The notes under the pieces: model-generated
What the model was told of the DNA's origin: nothing
What the model saw: only the letters and a program-made list of their open reading frames with translations
Databases searched by the model: none
Translations under genes and position numbers: made by a program
Shown: in pieces, positions 16,552-25,115 of the stretch
Numbering within the stretch: position 1 is the first letter of the stretch
Layout: each line of letters starts with the position of its first letter
NCBI GenBank assembly: GCA_002887195.1
Contig: PJAB01000087.1
Location: forward strand, 1-44,546
Origin: Chrysochromulina parva
Lineage: Eukaryota > Haptophyta > Prymnesiales > Chrysochromulinaceae
Direction: 5' to 3'
DNA: 44,546 bases

Positions 16552-18999
16552 TTAAGAAAATATATTTGGCCACCTCGTCGTTTTTGTTCCTACGCTGGCC
16601 GCTTGCAGATCTTTGTCGTGGCACTTCTCTGTCTGCCCCGAGCCAAGCGTTCCGATCTCCACCGTGTAGAGCGCCTCCTCTGCATCGTACGCGTTCACAT
16701 AGGCGAGAGTCTCCTCTCCGTTGCTGCGCTTCACGAACACGCAGCTGCCGATGGCGTAGCGCTTCTCAAGGGCGGGCACGGGGTTGGGCACGGGGTTGGG
16801 GGCCGCCGTTGCGACCGCAGGTTTGGGCTCCGGTAATATCACTTGCTTCTGAAACGTCTCAATGACGTGCTCGTTGGTCTTCTGGATGACGGGAAGCATG
16901 GCCACCTTGTCATTTTTATTGGTGACGTTGACGTCCGGCTTCTTGAGGATACGATACATTTCCTCGGGCGTCTTCGTGGACACCTTGTCGACGAGGCCCT
17001 CGCCATCATGCTTGTCGTCAGCGTTGTGGATACATTCAATCGTGTAGCGACACTCAGCCTCCGTTGCGGGGCGGAGCCCATCGGACGTGACCATCTGCAT
17101 CGAGCACCATGCCTCCATCAGCGTCCAGAACCTCGACGCGTACGACCCATCGAGGAGAATGAGGACGTGCGCAGTCAGGTAAAGGTCGGCAATGGCGGCG
17201 AGCATCAGCTGGAACTCGGCCTTCTCCTCGGGAGTCCGATCGTCCCCTTGGGGCATCGACGAGTAATCAAACCAGACCCACTTGATGTCTGGGTGCTTTT
17301 CCAGATACGCCTTGATGGCCTTGAGTTGCTCGCCGTCGACATCAGGCTGGCTTTGTTCTTCCCACCGATGGCTTACGAAGAGGATGCTCGCCATGATGCT
17401 ACCGCCACAAAACGCGGGTTCGCGGAAAGCGGAGGCGAGGGGTATTTTTTTCTTCGTTAGGTGGCCGTCCTTGAGCAGCGTCTGCATGCGTGGCAACGAC
17501 TTGTGGCTGCACGAGACGCGCACCCAGTCGGCGCGGATGAAGTAGAAAGAGGGTGCGTCGTCGTCCCACTCTTTGCGTCTGAGCTCTTTGATGGCCTGGT
17601 CCACAAGCTCCTTTTGGGCCCCGTCGGGGTCAGGTTTCGGGTTAAGATTGGCACGCAGTTGGTCCACAATCTTTTTGAGGATGAAGTCGAAGTTGAGTGC
17701 GAAGAGTATAAGAAAGTACAGAGCCAATTGGGCGTGAAAACAGATAGAATTACAGTTGCCATAGCAGGTCAAGGGCAACTCGTACTTGTTCATCAGGTCC
17801 GTTCGGTCAAAGTAAGCGGCCGGGCGCGGTGAAGAAAGTCGTAGCACAAGGATGAGGAGGCGCACGAATGAGAAGAGTGTCAGTATCAGTGATGCGAGGC
17901 CCAGCAGAATGGCAACGAGCATGTGTCGAGAGAGCAAGTGCGAGTAGCCATCTTCTGCGAGTGCACGGCCAGTGCCGAAAATGAGAATTGAGATGATAAG
18001 CCAGGATGCTAAAATGAAGAGGTGCACGTGAAACAAGTCGTAAGTCAGGGCTTGCACCATCGGCGCGTACTGCACGGCCTGGCACAGGTCCTCGTAAGTC
18101 GCGTAGCCGCAATTGGGCAGGGCAGGGCAGCTAGCATTGGCGGCAGATGCCTCGAACGCCGATACAAACGCAGCTTGGTCCGCACAGGCGATGCTGTTGA
18201 GTGACAACTCAACGAATACATTCAGCAAAGTCCCTTCAATTGGCACCCGCAGCATCGCCGACAGAGCAAAGGTGGTCACGCACGCCATTATCATGGTGAT
18301 GATGCCGGCCCGCGCTGCTTGCGAGAGGACGAATGACTTGTACTTTTTGCGTTTTTGGTATTCCTTGACGTCACGCAGGAAAAGTGTAGCAAAATAGAGG
18401 AAAACACCGAACGAGAAATAGGCAATAAACAAGCCGTACGAGTACACATCCAACCGCTTGAGAAAGTAAAGCGCGAAGTAGGCAGAGATGGAGATGAGAT
18501 ACAACGCAACCTCCAACGCCGAGAGCCATGTCCAGACGCGCGTGGTAAGGTCATCGCCAGTATAATCGATCTGGGCGAGGAGGAGCGATAACACGAGAGG
18601 AGGAGTTGAAACGAACCAGACTTGGAATGCAAGGGTATCCCCTGCGCCGAGCTCTGTAAAGGACCCGGTCCAACCTGAAAATTGATCACGTCGTGAGTAT
18701 TGAGTGCCGGTGAACAATAAGAACATGGGCCCGGGCAGGGCCTGAAGAAGGCGAAAAAGTGCAAAGGCCTGCCGGGTCTTGTTGGGCCAGTTTCCAGAGG
18801 GCGACCGACTGACCGTCTTCTTGTCGGCAGGAAAAGGCTCGGTTGCAGGAGGGAGCGACGTGGGTGCCGCGGTGGTTTGGCGGCGGCGGGCCCTGAACAT
18901 TTCCGAGTCGACGTCCTGTGTCGCCCGTGCCAAATCGCGCTGAGAAATATCGCTGTGAATAAGAGCCGACAAGTTTACCTCAAGGACGTCTTCGCCCAT
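16552..18999 (-). CDS. Seven-helix membrane protein with cytosolic TIR/HET-like domain and C-terminal Tudor-like module
   Basis: This is a single-exon gene of 815 aa from an ATG at 18999. Hydrophobic helices lie at about 122-143, 155-180, 187-209, 231-250, 321-343, 359-387 and 417-441. The loop at 251-320 is Cys-rich (C272, C291, C297, C306) with one possible N-glycosylation site. After the last helix comes a region starting ILFVSHRWEE (539-548), then VWFDYSSMPQG (575-585) and VLILLDGSYASRFWTLMEAWCSM (612-634). That order of motifs is typical of TIR/HET-superfamily domains in protist proteins. Residues 746-797 resemble a Tudor/KOW-type barrel like the one in the RasGAP/VPS9 protein. I infer a membrane receptor with an intracellular TIR/HET-like effector; enzymatic activity is unknown. 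It is flanked by the direct repeat pair. Confidence 0.7.
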   Translation of the reverse strand: MGEDVLEVNLSALIHSDISQRDLARATQDVDSEMFRARRRQTTAAPTSLPPATEPFPADKKTVSRSPSGNWPNKTRQAFALFRLLQALPGPMFLLFTGTQYSRRDQFSGWTGSFTELGAGDTLAFQVWFVSTPPLVLSLLLAQIDYTGDDLTTRVWTWLSALEVALYLISISAYFALYFLKRLDVYSYGLFIAYFSFGVFLYFATLFLRDVKEYQKRKKYKSFVLSQAARAGIITMIMACVTTFALSAMLRVPIEGTLLNVFVELSLNSIACADQAAFVSAFEASAANASCPALPNCGYATYEDLCQAVQYAPMVQALTYDLFHVHLFILASWLIISILIFGTGRALAEDGYSHLLSRHMLVAILLGLASLILTLFSFVRLLILVLRLSSPRPAAYFDRTDLMNKYELPLTCYGNCNSICFHAQLALYFLILFALNFDFILKKIVDQLRANLNPKPDPDGAQKELVDQAIKELRRKEWDDDAPSFYFIRADWVRVSCSHKSLPRMQTLLKDGHLTKKKIPLASAFREPAFCGGSIMASILFVSHRWEEQSQPDVDGEQLKAIKAYLEKHPDIKWVWFDYSSMPQGDDRTPEEKAEFQLMLAAIADLYLTAHVLILLDGSYASRFWTLMEAWCSMQMVTSDGLRPATEAECRYTIECIHNADDKHDGEGLVDKVSTKTPEEMYRILKKPDVNVTNKNDKVAMLPVIQKTNEHVIETFQKQVILPEPKPAVATAAPNPVPNPVPALEKRYAIGSCVFVKRSNGEETLAYVNAYDAEEALYTVEIGTLGSGQTEKCHDKDLQAASVGTKTTRWPNIFS

Positions 19000-19374
19000 G
19001 AGGTATAATATCTACGATCACATCTACGTAATCCTTTGCCCGGGACGCGACACGAGAGCGTGGTACATGTATAGCGTGGAATTCGTTAAAATTCGCCAGC
19101 TCGTTTCGCATTGGGGCACATGCTGGGCAGGCGCCTAGGCGCCTTGAGCGAGTCCTGGGCCGACGATACACGGGTTTCTCGTCGGCAGCGTGGAGTGCAA
19201 ACAGTTTGCATGCAGTCGGACCGGAGGTTGTGCGTCTGGCCGAGATTCAAACAAACGTGAGCAGATTTCGCGTTGTATTGAACTGTGAAGCCAATTCGCG
19301 CACACCAGGCTCGGAACGGGTGAAATGAGACTGCACGGGCTACTCCGAACTCTCGCGGCTCTCTCGTGTGCTCG
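19000..19374. promoter_or_regulatory. Divergent promoter region containing direct repeat copy B
   Basis: This 375-base gap lies between the ATG of the TIR/HET-like gene (18999, minus) and the ATG of the kinesin-like gene (19375, plus). Most of it (about 19003-19340) is the second copy of the direct repeat found at 15838-16196. A TATA-like tataata at 19003-19009 sits only a few bases before the minus-strand ATG. Confidence 0.55.
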
Positions 19375-21478
19375 ATGAAGGTCATCGTCTACTGCGCCTC
19401 CGAGGGCTCGCAGTCGGACGTGAGTGGCCTGACGCTCAAGTGCACGCCGTCGGAGCGCCGCGTCTGGGTCGAGAATGGAAAGGGTGCCGGCGGGCGCAAG
19501 ATCGCCTTCTCGTCCACGTTCGACGGCGTGGTCGACGGCAGCACGGCCGAGGGCGCCGCCCAGGCGCTCTACGACGAGGGGTTCGCCAAGGCAGTGGAGG
19601 CGGTCACCGCCGATAAGGTAGGGTGCGTCCTCTGCGTCGGCTCGGGCGCGGGCAAGCGCGGCGCGCTCCTCGGCGCCGCTTGTGAGCTCGCGCTGGCCAA
19701 GCTCCTGCAGGCAGCGGACGAGAAGGGGCTCGAGCTGAGCATCGCGGCGGTGCACGTGCTGTGGGAGCGGCTGACTGATCTGCTCGACGGCGCGGCAATC
19801 GAGCCAGGCACCACCGCCACCGGCGCCGGCGGCGACGGCACCGCGCAATCGGCCTCGATGCTCTTCGGCGCGGTGCAGCGGCCGCTGACCTCGGCGGCGG
19901 CGGCGACGGCCGCGCTGCGCGACATTGAGGAGGCGGCGGCGGCGGCCGAGGCGGCCGCGATGGGCGCGGCGGGCGGCGGTCACCTCGCCGTGCAGCTCAC
20001 GCTCGGCGAGGGCAAGCTGCTGCTCGTCGACGCGTCCGACGTGTCGTTTGCCGAGGCGTCCTCCTCGCTGCTCAGCTCAACGCTGTGCCACCACTCGCAC
20101 GCGATGCTCCTCAAGTGCCTCGCGAAGCCGTCGGCGCGCCCGACCGTCGCCGACACGGCACTGCTCCCACGCCTGCTCGCGCCTTCGTTCTTCGACGCGG
20201 GCGCCTCAGCGAGGCTGGTGCTGCACGTGCCGCCGTCGGCGTCGCCCACCATCGTCGACATGCTGCGTTCGGCGCAGGCGGCGGCCAAGGCAGCCAAGTC
20301 GAAGAAGCAGAGCGATTCGGACCGCTCCGGCGCCGTCATCGAGCTTCTGCAGGGTCGGCTCGCCGAGCCGAAACCGCCGCCCTCGGCCGAGCAGGTGGTG
20401 TCGTCGCTCAGGGCGATCATGGGCGACACGGCCGCGGTAGGCCCCCTTCGAAGGCGCCTGATGCGTGCCTGATGCGTGCCTGATGCGTGCCTGATGAGTG
20501 CCTGATGAGTGCCTGATGAGTGCCTGATGAGTGCCTGATGCGTGCCTGATGCTCGCCTCTGAGCACCTCTGAGCACCTCTGAGCACCTCTGAGTACTTCT
20601 GATTCTTGCCTCAGGTGGAGAAGCAGCTGGAGCAGGCCAAGCGGGAGCTGAACGATCTCGAGGCGAAGATCGAGTCGGCGCGCGCCGCGGCGGGCGCGAG
20701 CACGAGTGAGGCTGGCACGGCCGAGGGGGCGAGCGGCGCCTCCTCGGAGATGGATGCGACTCTGGCGGCGTGGGAGGCGGAGGAGGAGGAGATGGCCACG
20801 CAGCTGGCGGCCGAGCGTACGGAGGCTGTCGCGATCATGACGGCGCTCCAGACTCAAGGGAATGGTGGCAAGGGAGGCGAAGGCGACGGCATGAAGCACG
20901 ACCTCGACGAGCAGGTGAAGAGGTACGAGGCGGCTGTCGAGAGCGCCTGGTCGGACGTGCAGCGCGCCAAGCGTCAGGCCGAAGAGACTGAGGCCCGCTT
21001 TGATCGCGCGCGCGAGTTCGCGCGGCGCACGGCTGTGGAGAAAGAGGAGATGGAGAACACGCTGCTTGACGTGGCATCTGATCTCGAGAACCTCGCGCGC
21101 AACTACCGGCAGCACGGCTCGCCCGCGATGGCGGTGCCCCTGTACGTGTCCGCGCTCGCCATCTTTGAAAAGACGCTCGGCCCTGAGCACCCTCAGGTCG
21201 CCTCCAATCTGGTCAATCTGGGCAACGCTTTCTGCGACCAGCAGAAGCACATCGAAGCTGTGCCCGTGTACCTGCGCGCACTCGCGATCGACGAGAAGGC
21301 GCTCGGGCACGACCACCCCGAGGTGGCGATGGATCTGTCCAACCTGGGCATCGCATACCGCGCGCTCGGGCGCCCCGACATTGCCACGGGCCTCTTCGAG
21401 CGCGCGCATAAACTCATGCTCGCTGCGGTTGGGCCTGACGATCCGAAGACGCAGGCCATCCTGCGCAACCTCGGCTGA
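19375..21478 (+). CDS. Degenerate kinesin-motor protein with KLC-like TPR repeats, two exons
   Basis: The exons are 19375-20436 and 20615-21478 (phase 0), giving 641 aa. Residues 1-345 follow the order of a kinesin motor: KVIVYCAS strand, IAFSSTFDGVVDG (compare FxFDxVF), VGSGAGKRGALLG at 88-100 in place of GQTGSGKT-x-TM, a LSIAAVHVLWERLTDLL strand-helix like that before motor loop 8, and LLLVDASD in place of LVDLAGSE. The P-loop Ser/Thr is replaced by Arg95 and the switch II Gly and Glu are absent, so ATP hydrolysis is unlikely. Residues 355-505 are coiled coil. Residues 510-641 hold three TPRs of kinesin-light-chain style (ALAIFEKTLGPEHPQVASNL and ALAIDEKALGHDHPEVAMDL). I infer a cargo or scaffold protein. 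The ATG at 19375 is used because no ATG lies upstream in frame. Confidence 0.75.
20437..20614 (+). other. Intron made of TGATGCGTGCC-type tandem repeats
   Basis: This 178-base phase-0 intron starts GTAGGC and ends TTGCCTCAG. It holds about nine copies of an 11-mer (gcctgatgcgt, gcctgatgagt), then about four copies of a 10-mer (ctctgagcac). Both share the CTGA core of the decamers in other introns of this window. No clear exon duplication flanks it. Confidence 0.85.
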
Positions 21479-22085
21479 GCAAGTGCCGCCGCCCGTCTTG
21501 TGCGAGAGCAGCATCGATCGAATGCCAAAAGCATTCTACGAACGTGACAACGTGTGTCTTCTATTCTCGTGCGGAAACAGCGGCCGCGTCGACTTTGTCG
21601 CGCATGTCGATGTGCCGCGAATTGCCGCGCACTTGCTTGATGCTCGGCCGCCCCGCGCAGCGTTTTGATGCCCACGTCGGTTTGTACGTCTCTCAGATCG
21701 TTCTCAGTCGACTGGCGGCGTCTACAAATAGCGTGTCTACTGTCTACTGACTTACCGCAGTCCGACCGCCGCGGTCCGGGGCGCGGCGCATTAAACCACG
21801 TAAACGGCTTCCCTCGCGTCGTCGGGCGTGCGGTGGCGCCCTGCCCCCGCACTTTCCGCACCCGCGCACGACGCCCGGCCCGGGTCGCCCGGGGCCAGCG
21901 CAGGAGACCCGGCGGATTCATATCCCCAAACAGAAATCGAGGTATCCGAGCGGTTTCCCCGATCCGCGTTCACCGGACACGGTTAGTTCCTAGTACTTCG
22001 TACGTGACTTGACCGCCTACACACGGCACACGTGGAGGAGTCCAAGCTCCAACTCCGATCTCGTTGCGGAAGGTGCATCGCCCGA
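21479..22085. other. Intergenic region, no gene seen
   Basis: This region lies between convergent gene ends. The open frames are short and compositionally random. A patch around 21935-21985 looks slightly tRNA-like (gaggtatccgagcggt) but does not fold into a full cloverleaf by eye. Confidence 0.5.
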
Positions 22086-22904
22086 TCAGGTCCACCTTTC
22101 GGCCGGCGGCGGCAGCTTTAGATCAAATGTCGTACCCTTGCCATTCTCTGCCCGCATCGCGTCCTCGAACGCTTCGACTAGCGCGTGTGCGCCCGTACTG
22201 TCTTGCACGCCGAATCGGCAAGTCAGCGACGGCCCATTTTCCTTGGCACGCCAGCTTACGGCAGCTCCGGCGGCGACACGCATTGCATCCCCCATCGGAG
22301 CTCCGCGCGCGCCAGCGCCGAGGAGCGGCATGGCGATGGTATCGAATGTGCCTTGATGGGCTGCGTCGAAAGCAGCAAAATAGGCAGAGCGAATCTGGAA
22401 CTGCCACTCGGAGGGCTCCAGCAGGCGATGCATGGGCGCGCATGTGTGAATGAGATACGTGTAGAGCTCCCGCAGCTCGTGGGACGCTGGAGTAACGACC
22501 GCGGTGCCGACCGGAGCCCGGCGACCGTGAGCGTCTGCCGGCACAGCCTCCAACGTCATGCGGAGCTCCTCTCCTCCAAACTCGGTCACCAAGCCATCGA
22601 TGCTCTGCGTTGGGTACACAACAAAGTCCTTGTCCCAGCGTCCCTTGACGGGATCGCCATGAAGGTATTTCCAACACTGCTCGGGGGTGAAGCGAGTCCC
22701 GTGAAGCTGCTCATTTGCTGGGACGACGAGCGCCATGTTGGCTCGCTCTCCGCCTGGCGGGTGAGTCACGATGCACGCTGTTCGATGCACCTCAATGCTG
22801 CACAAGCCGTTGCGTTCGGCCTCGCGGCGAACCCAGCCGCGCACGTAGCGGTTGACAGCACGGCCGGGGAGCTTCTGGGCGTTCCACGTCCTCCATCGGT
22901 CCAT
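22086..22904 (-). CDS. Macro-domain protein (ADP-ribose binding or hydrolysis)
   Basis: This is a single-exon gene of 272 aa from an ATG at 22904. The macro-domain core is visible as IVTHPPGGERANMALVVPAN (45-64), matching the N-terminal loop that binds ADP-ribose. The second loop is at about 188-211 (DTIAMPLLGAGARGAPMGDA), the glycine-rich phosphate-binding segment of macro domains. An insertion of about 70 residues between them (75-140) is longer than usual. Macro domains bind or remove ADP-ribose from proteins or nucleic acids (family knowledge); which of these applies here cannot be told. The gene is divergent from the 2OG oxygenase gene. No membrane helix or signal peptide is seen. Confidence 0.75.
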   Translation of the reverse strand: MDRWRTWNAQKLPGRAVNRYVRGWVRREAERNGLCSIEVHRTACIVTHPPGGERANMALVVPANEQLHGTRFTPEQCWKYLHGDPVKGRWDKDFVVYPTQSIDGLVTEFGGEELRMTLEAVPADAHGRRAPVGTAVVTPASHELRELYTYLIHTCAPMHRLLEPSEWQFQIRSAYFAAFDAAHQGTFDTIAMPLLGAGARGAPMGDAMRVAAGAAVSWRAKENGPSLTCRFGVQDSTGAHALVEAFEDAMRAENGKGTTFDLKLPPPAERWT

Positions 22905-23102
22905 CTTTACAGGGCGTTCAGAAAAGGTTAAGCAACGCCGCCATACGGCGATCGCATACTCGCTCGCTTATGAGAGTGCATGTTTTGAAACGAAACCAGT
23001 ACTTGTACGAAAAAATTCGCGAAACGAGAGTTACGTTTCAAGATTTAATAGGATAGCCCTAAGGAGAAAAGAGGAAGTTTCGTGTGTGCACACTGTGTGC
23101 AC
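22905..23102. promoter_or_regulatory. Shared divergent promoter region
   Basis: This 198-base gap between the macro-domain gene and the 2OG oxygenase gene is AT-richer than its surroundings (for example acgaaaaaattcgcg at about 23008 and tcaagatttaatagg at 23038). Confidence 0.4.
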
Positions 23103-24023
23103 ATGTTTCCGATGTTGCGGCGCGACATTTATGCGGTGTCGCGTAAGCTGGGGCAGCGACGATTATGCGCATCGATGGATGCTTTCGGCCAGCTCCTGCA
23201 GCGTGGGGTCGGCGCATCGGCCAAGCTGCACGCCATGAAGGCCTCAGTTGTCGACGCGCTAGCAGAGCGCGGTTGGTGTGCTCTCGACGGCATCCTTGAT
23301 GATGAGGCGGGCCTGCACGTGCGCCGTGAGCTTGCACAGCTTTTCCGCGATGGTGCCTATTCACCTTCTTATTCGAGCGTTGCCGAGACCGGCGAGAAGC
23401 TCTGGAGGCCCAATGTGCACATGATGGAGCTCGACGCTGAGAGCTGGCGACGTGCGCCATCTGTAGTGGTGCTGCTCAGCGAGCTGATGGGTGCGCTGCC
23501 GGAAGTGGTGAACACCGGGTTTGGCGGACATGCGCTGGACGGCCATGCGCACCCTCAGCTCTCATCTCGAGTTTTTGGGCACAAGCTTGCCGTCTCGACG
23601 GCAGCTGGTGCGCGCTATCCGAAGCATCTCGACAATGTAACAGGCGCAAACGACAAGCGAAAGCTCACAGCCGTGTACTACGCGAACGCGGGGTGGGACG
23701 TCGCGAAGCAGGGCGGCGCCATCCGCCTGTACGACTCGCTCACGCACCCCGTCTACACCGACGTCGCGCCAGCCGGTGAGGGTGGCCTCGATCGGTTATT
23801 GCTTTTCTGGTCCGACCTGATTGTGCACGAGGTGCTGCCGATGACCTCAGGCCCCGCGCCAAGCCCGCAGCAGTGGTCGATTGATGGCAGCAACGACAGC
23901 GACGCGCACCACCGCCACACGTTCACGCTCTGGCTCACCACCGAGAATGACGCTTGCCTTCTGGATCCACGCTCCTCCCTGTACAACCTGCGAACTTTTC
24001 ATTATCCGGACAAGTCAGAGTGA
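23103..24023 (+). CDS. Prolyl-4-hydroxylase-like 2-oxoglutarate/Fe(II) oxygenase
   Basis: This is a single-exon gene of 306 aa. The first in-frame ATG is 23103; the N-terminus is basic (MLRRDIYAVSRKLGQRR) and may be an organelle presequence, with a second Met at residue 25. The double-stranded beta-helix core has iron ligands His175 and Asp177 (KHLDN), a strand TAVYYANAGWD followed by GGAIRLYD as in the HIF prolyl hydroxylase (EGLN) family, FWSD-x-x-x-HEV with distal ligand His242, and Arg271 (RHTFTLWL) to bind 2-oxoglutarate. All catalytic residues are present. An insertion of about 20 residues sits between His242 and Arg271. Substrate is unknown; hydroxylation of a prolyl side chain is the best guess. 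Confidence 0.85.
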   Translation: MFPMLRRDIYAVSRKLGQRRLCASMDAFGQLLQRGVGASAKLHAMKASVVDALAERGWCALDGILDDEAGLHVRRELAQLFRDGAYSPSYSSVAETGEKLWRPNVHMMELDAESWRRAPSVVVLLSELMGALPEVVNTGFGGHALDGHAHPQLSSRVFGHKLAVSTAAGARYPKHLDNVTGANDKRKLTAVYYANAGWDVAKQGGAIRLYDSLTHPVYTDVAPAGEGGLDRLLLFWSDLIVHEVLPMTSGPAPSPQQWSIDGSNDSDAHHRHTFTLWLTTENDACLLDPRSSLYNLRTFHYPDKSE

Positions 24024-24125
24024 ATGTATTGAATGGAAGAGATGGGATCGTTATGTCCGCCCGCAAGTTTCTACATGTTTCTACAGAATACCGTCTCGCT
24101 CGCTCGCATCTCCCGCGCTGTGAAG

Positions 24126-24893
24126 ATGCGGGCCATCCTCTTCGCGGTAATCGTGGCGCACGCTGAATCGCTGCAGTACAACAACAATCGTCATTTCCTG
24201 ATGATTCATGGCAGCGGAATGAGCGGTGCAGCATTCCTCAGCTCGCCCACCGAGCGAGGCGCAAGGAACTTCCTGAACGGTGTTCCCTTGCGAGCAGATC
24301 ATAGCACTGGACTCGTGCCCGCCAACTGGCAGTATGCGGCACTGGACGCTAGGACGGATGATGGGACTTGGTTCGGCGACGGATTCAAGGGGCTCGACAA
24401 GGCGGTCGCCACAGTGGAGGCGGTGCTTGCCTCGAGGCCCGAGGTTGCGGGCATTGTGGGCCACGAGCAGGGCGGGACAGTGGCCGCCGTGGTCGCAGCT
24501 CGCGCGGCGTTGGGAGAGGGCCCAAGGCCGCTGGCCTTTGCCATAATTTGCGGCGCCTCGATGCCCACCGCCAAGCCCTACACTGAATTGCTGCAACGGC
24601 TCCGCTCTGCCGAGGTGTCGATTCCGACTCTTCACACCTTGAGCAACACCGGCACATTGGCGGCGACGGGCGAGGAGCTCGCCGCGTGCTTCGGGTCGGG
24701 CGCAGAGATCCTGTGGCACGAGCAGGGCAATGCCATGCCGGATAAATCGTGGTGGAGGCGGACGGATGCCTTCCCCGATCGCGCGACTGGTCTCAAGCGC
24801 TACGTAGACCAATACGAAATTGGCAAGCTCTTCGTGCAGCTCGGGTACAAGGACAGCGACGATGCGAAGGAACAGATGGCCCGGGTCCGCTAA
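24126..24893 (+). CDS. FSH1-family alpha/beta-hydrolase fold protein lacking the catalytic triad
   Basis: This is a single-exon gene of 255 aa. ATG 24126 starts a good signal peptide (MRAILFAVIVAHAES). The frame is open from another ATG at 24033, but that lies only 10 bases after the preceding stop. Fold landmarks are HFLMIHGSGMSGAAF (23-37) and the nucleophile elbow VAGIVGHEQGGTVAA (107-121). The elbow normally reads G-x-S-x-G, but here the Ser position is Glu114. The acid turn is SNTGT (173-177) instead of a GxxD motif, and the catalytic His region is HEQGNAMP (198-205) instead of HPGGHxxP. All three triad positions look substituted, so this is probably a non-catalytic, secreted or ER-routed pseudoenzyme. 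It follows the 2OG oxygenase on the same strand after 102 bases. Confidence 0.75.
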   Translation: MRAILFAVIVAHAESLQYNNNRHFLMIHGSGMSGAAFLSSPTERGARNFLNGVPLRADHSTGLVPANWQYAALDARTDDGTWFGDGFKGLDKAVATVEAVLASRPEVAGIVGHEQGGTVAAVVAARAALGEGPRPLAFAIICGASMPTAKPYTELLQRLRSAEVSIPTLHTLSNTGTLAATGEELAACFGSGAEILWHEQGNAMPDKSWWRRTDAFPDRATGLKRYVDQYEIGKLFVQLGYKDSDDAKEQMARVR

Positions 24894-25115
24894 AAATTTC
24901 TGAGCTCCGCGGCGCAGGCGTATCGGGCTTGGATCGCGACTCGGAGGGAGGAGGGAGTGCCATGCGATGCTCACGCCTCACGCCCGTCATCGAGTGGAGT
25001 GCGATCGAGTGGGAGTGCGTACCGCTGCGCGTACGCCGTACGATACGGAAGGTACGGTAGAAGGCGCAGAAAGAGCCGTTAAATATGAAGAGAAAAAGAC
25101 TCCACAATTCACACA
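24894..25115. other. Short intergenic region
   Basis: This is the space between the convergent ends of the FSH1-like and NYN genes. I see nothing in it beyond the 3' flanks. An imperfect repeat of gagtgcgatcgagtgggagtg occurs near 24999. Confidence 0.4.

Noticed and set aside
15838..19340. LTR retrotransposon with ~330-bp terminal repeats
   Set aside because: The internal gene is a membrane/TIR-like protein on one strand, with no reverse transcriptase, integrase, primer site or TG-CA ends. The repeat extends into the gene's first codons, which suits tandem gene duplication.
20456..20595. CRISPR-like or centromeric satellite array
   Set aside because: Only about 140 bases, bounded by GT-AG splice sites with matching phase, so it is intronic minisatellite.
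21930..22000. Possible tRNA (gaggtatccgagcggt looks like a D-arm)
   Set aside because: No matching acceptor stem, anticodon arm or T-loop could be found by eye.
24033..24125. Upstream ATG start for the FSH1-like protein
   Set aside because: It lies 10 bases after the previous gene's stop and would bury the clear signal peptide that starts at 24126.
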